Shown here one piece after another: positions 62,289 to 64,000 of a stretch of DNA of 64,000 nt; the first letter of the stretch is position 1; each line of letters begins with the position of its first letter. The notes beneath the pieces were generated by a model. That model searched no databases. It was not told the DNA's origin and saw only the letters and a list, made by a program, of their open reading frames with translations. Both the position numbers and the translations under genes were made by a program. This DNA is from Xanthomonas prunicola (lineage in GTDB: Bacteria; Pseudomonadota; Gammaproteobacteria; Xanthomonadales; Xanthomonadaceae). Location of the stretch: positions 1-64,000 of the forward strand of contig NZ_PHKV01000012.1 of the NCBI RefSeq assembly GCF_002846205.1. Direction: 5' to 3'.

Positions 62289-62640
62289 CGAAGCCCATCT
62301 CGCCTGCGTGGAAGCGCAGTATCCCGCATTGGCGCCGGCGCGGAACACGCCTTCCGTAACCATTTAGATCCCCGCCCACCGCGGCGGCCGGCAGCGCAGC
62401 GGAGCCCGGGCAGATGCGGGGTTGTCGCTGTCTGCCCGCCCTGTCTCAGGCAGCGCCCCGGCCTGTGGTCAGGCCAAGCGGGGTCTTGGGATGCTGCCGC
62501 GGTATCACTCGCCCGCGGCGATTGCGCAGGCTGTCGGCACCGGTCTGCGTGGCCGCTGCCCGGTCATCCGCAGCGGCTGCGTCACCACGACGTCATATGA
62601 CGCCGCTAGCCTGCGCCCCTCCAACCGGCGGGAGGTTCGG
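62289..62640. other. Divergent region between two sigma-factor genes
   Basis: This 352-base gap holds promoters for the ECF43-type gene (minus) and the FecI-type gene (plus). The FecI-type start is preceded by GGGAGG. No gene is recognised; two open frames overlap and are Arg/Pro-rich. Confidence 0.5.
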
Positions 62641-63168
62641 GTGTCTGCACATCCAAAGCGCGCCTGGGCGCGCCTGTTCGCCGAGCATGGTCCAGTCTTG
62701 CGCGGCTTTTTCGTGCGCCGCGGCGCCAACGAAGACGCCGAAGATCTGGTCCAGGAAACCTATCTGCGCCTGTTGCGTGCACATCAGCAGCCGGGCCAGG
62801 CCATCGCCAACCCGGAAGCCTATCTCTATACGGTGGCGGTCAACCTGGCGCGCGAGCAGGCCGCGCGGCGCAAGCAGGCACCGTTGCGCATCGAAGACAT
62901 GGAGCAGTTCGCGCAACGGCTGGTGGCGGGTGACGATGTCGAAGACAGCGCACAGCGACAACAGCGCCAGCAACGTCTGCAGACCGTGCTGGCCGGGCTG
63001 CCCGAGCGCGTCCGCGCGGTGTTGGTGATGCAGTATCGCGATGGCTTGAGCTACAAGCAGATCGCCGAGCGCTTGGGCGTGTCATCGCACATGGTCAAGA
63101 AATACGTTGTGCGTGGCCTGTCGGCGTGTCGACAAGCATTGGCCGAGAGTGGGGAACAGTGGTGGTGA
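62641..63168 (+). CDS. FecI-type ECF sigma factor
   Basis: A 175-residue sigma factor. Region 2 includes GANEDAEDLVQETYLRLLRAH, and region 4 includes GLPERVRAVLVMQYRDGLSYKQIAERLGVSSHMVKKYVVRGL, a clear helix-turn-helix. FecI-type factors direct transcription of TonB-dependent receptor genes upon a signal from the outer membrane. I chose GTG 62641 because GGGAGG stands five bases before it; the preceding frame is not conserved. The stop overlaps the FecR-like start. Confidence 0.9.
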   Translation: MSAHPKRAWARLFAEHGPVLRGFFVRRGANEDAEDLVQETYLRLLRAHQQPGQAIANPEAYLYTVAVNLAREQAARRKQAPLRIEDMEQFAQRLVAGDDVEDSAQRQQRQQRLQTVLAGLPERVRAVLVMQYRDGLSYKQIAERLGVSSHMVKKYVVRGLSACRQALAESGEQWW

Positions 63169-64000
63169 GCGCATCGTCGTGGGCCACACGCCGCCTGACC
63201 GAGGAAGCGGCGCACTGGCATGCGCTCCAGCGCATGCAGGTGCTGGACGCCGAGCAACAGGCGCATTTCATGGACTGGCTGACTGCCTCGCCGGCGCATG
63301 TGCGCGAATACCTGGCAGTGGCGCGGGTCGCCGGCGCGCTCGGCGAGGCGTTGGATGCCATGGCGCTGGATGTCGACGCATTGCTGCTGGCCGATCGCCA
63401 GCGCGCGTCTGAGCTGGCACGCAATGTGGTGGCACTGCCGTTGCCGCCACGTCCAGCCGTCGCCGCAGCAGGCAATGCTCGGCCGCGATCGGTGCCGCGC
63501 CGACCGCACTGGCATGTCGGCTTGGCCGCCATGCTCGGTCTGCTGGCGGTCGTTGGTGGCTGGGCCTGGCCGCGCAACGCCACCTATGCCACCGCGCATG
63601 GCGAACAACGCCGCGTCCAGCTGAGCGACCACAGCGTGGTGTTCCTCAATGCAGACACGCGCATCCAGGCCACCATGACGCCCTGGTCGCGCCGTCTGCA
63701 ATTGCTGCAGGGCCAGGCGAGCTTCGAGGTGGCACCGGACCGGCGCCCGCTGCAGGTGCATGTGCTCGGCCTGCGCGTGGAAGACATCGGCACCGCTTTC
63801 GACATCACCCTGCACGGACCGCAGGCACGCATCGACGTGTCTGCCGGGCGCGTGCATGTCTGGCGCGCCGACCGCCCAGCGCAGCCGATGCTGGCCAACC
63901 TGGGAGCCGGACAGAGCGCGCGCATCGATGGCGCCGGCCAGGTCGAACTGAGCAACGAAGATGTCGCCAGCATGCATGCATGGCAGCAGCAGCGCATCGT
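63165..64000 (+). CDS. FecR-type anti-sigma/sigma regulator (partial)
   Basis: The frame runs off the window, so only about 278 residues are visible. The N-terminal cytoplasmic part contains ARRLTEEAAHWHALQ-like DUF4880 helices (TRRLTEEAAHW). A single transmembrane helix (VGLAAMLGLLAVVGGWAW) is followed by the FecR periplasmic domain (EQRRVQLSDHSVVFLNADT and VLGLRVEDIGTAFDI). It should hold or activate the FecI-like factor in response to a TonB-dependent receptor. GTG 63165 overlaps the FecI stop (GTGA); GTG 63162 is an alternative. Confidence 0.88.
   Translation, partial: MSASSWATRRLTEEAAHWHALQRMQVLDAEQQAHFMDWLTASPAHVREYLAVARVAGALGEALDAMALDVDALLLADRQRASELARNVVALPLPPRPAVAAAGNARPRSVPRRPHWHVGLAAMLGLLAVVGGWAWPRNATYATAHGEQRRVQLSDHSVVFLNADTRIQATMTPWSRRLQLLQGQASFEVAPDRRPLQVHVLGLRVEDIGTAFDITLHGPQARIDVSAGRVHVWRADRPAQPMLANLGAGQSARIDGAGQVELSNEDVASMHAWQQQRI

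Noticed and set aside
62422-62640. Extra 73 codons upstream of the FecI-type sigma factor
   Set aside because: Not conserved in the family, and GGGAGG points to GTG 62641.

Overview
The window is a high-GC (about 65%) chromosomal segment of a plant-pathogenic Xanthomonas. The clearest marker is a complete-looking xanthomonadin (brominated aryl-polyene pigment, 'pig') cluster that includes the chorismatase XanB2. Dispersed intergenic repeats, an sX13-like small RNA next to polA, a YcgL protein and DUF2782 fit the same genus. The species cannot be fixed from this sequence. No insertion sequence, prophage, CRISPR array, rRNA or tRNA gene was recognised.

Layout. 1-6.7 kb (minus): ribonucleotide reductase nrdA-nrdB, a flavodoxin, a CPGC thioredoxin-like protein, a DUF3592 membrane protein and a hotdog thioesterase. 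Two NrdR-box-like sites 32 bp apart lie upstream of nrdA. 6.7-23.4 kb: a DUF475 membrane protein, the Pat-type acetyltransferase, a small secreted protein, the Mg transporter MgtE, a KefB/C-type antiporter, a GH15 glucanohydrolase overlapping zwf (whose product carries a histone-H1-like tail), and an operon of ycgL, a very large ankyrin-repeat membrane protein and a small phosphatase-like protein.

23.5-40.5 kb: the xanthomonadin cluster in four transcription units. A plus-strand unit encodes a ketosynthase, a chain-length-factor-like partner, a GT2 glycosyltransferase and flavin-dependent halogenase 1. A nine-gene minus-strand unit encodes ACP, a COG4648 membrane protein, a PlsC acyltransferase, a FabZ-like dehydratase, an LpxL-like acyltransferase, a LolA-like protein, an MMPL exporter, a second dehydratase and a ketoreductase. 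A plus-strand unit encodes halogenase 2 and XanB2. The starter-unit ligase XanA2 is alone on the minus strand. XanB2 makes 3-hydroxybenzoate from chorismate, XanA2 activates it for the ACP, and the KS/KR/DH set extends the polyene. Halogenases brominate it, acyl- and glycosyltransferases attach it to a carrier, and the MMPL/LolA pair probably moves it to the outer membrane.

41-52.8 kb: a DPP-IV-like S9 peptidase, two unknown proteins, hemF, and then two convergent uncharacterised operons. One encodes a HAD phosphatase, a class III aminotransferase, a GNAT and an arginase-fold protein. The other encodes an esterase and two half-size EamA transporters. These are the best candidates here for an undescribed pathway. 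52.8-64 kb: a two-component system, an sX13-type sRNA, polA, a DUF2782 lipoprotein, an adhesin-like remnant, an ECF sigma factor with a Ser/Thr kinase, and a divergent FecI/FecR-type pair cut by the window end.
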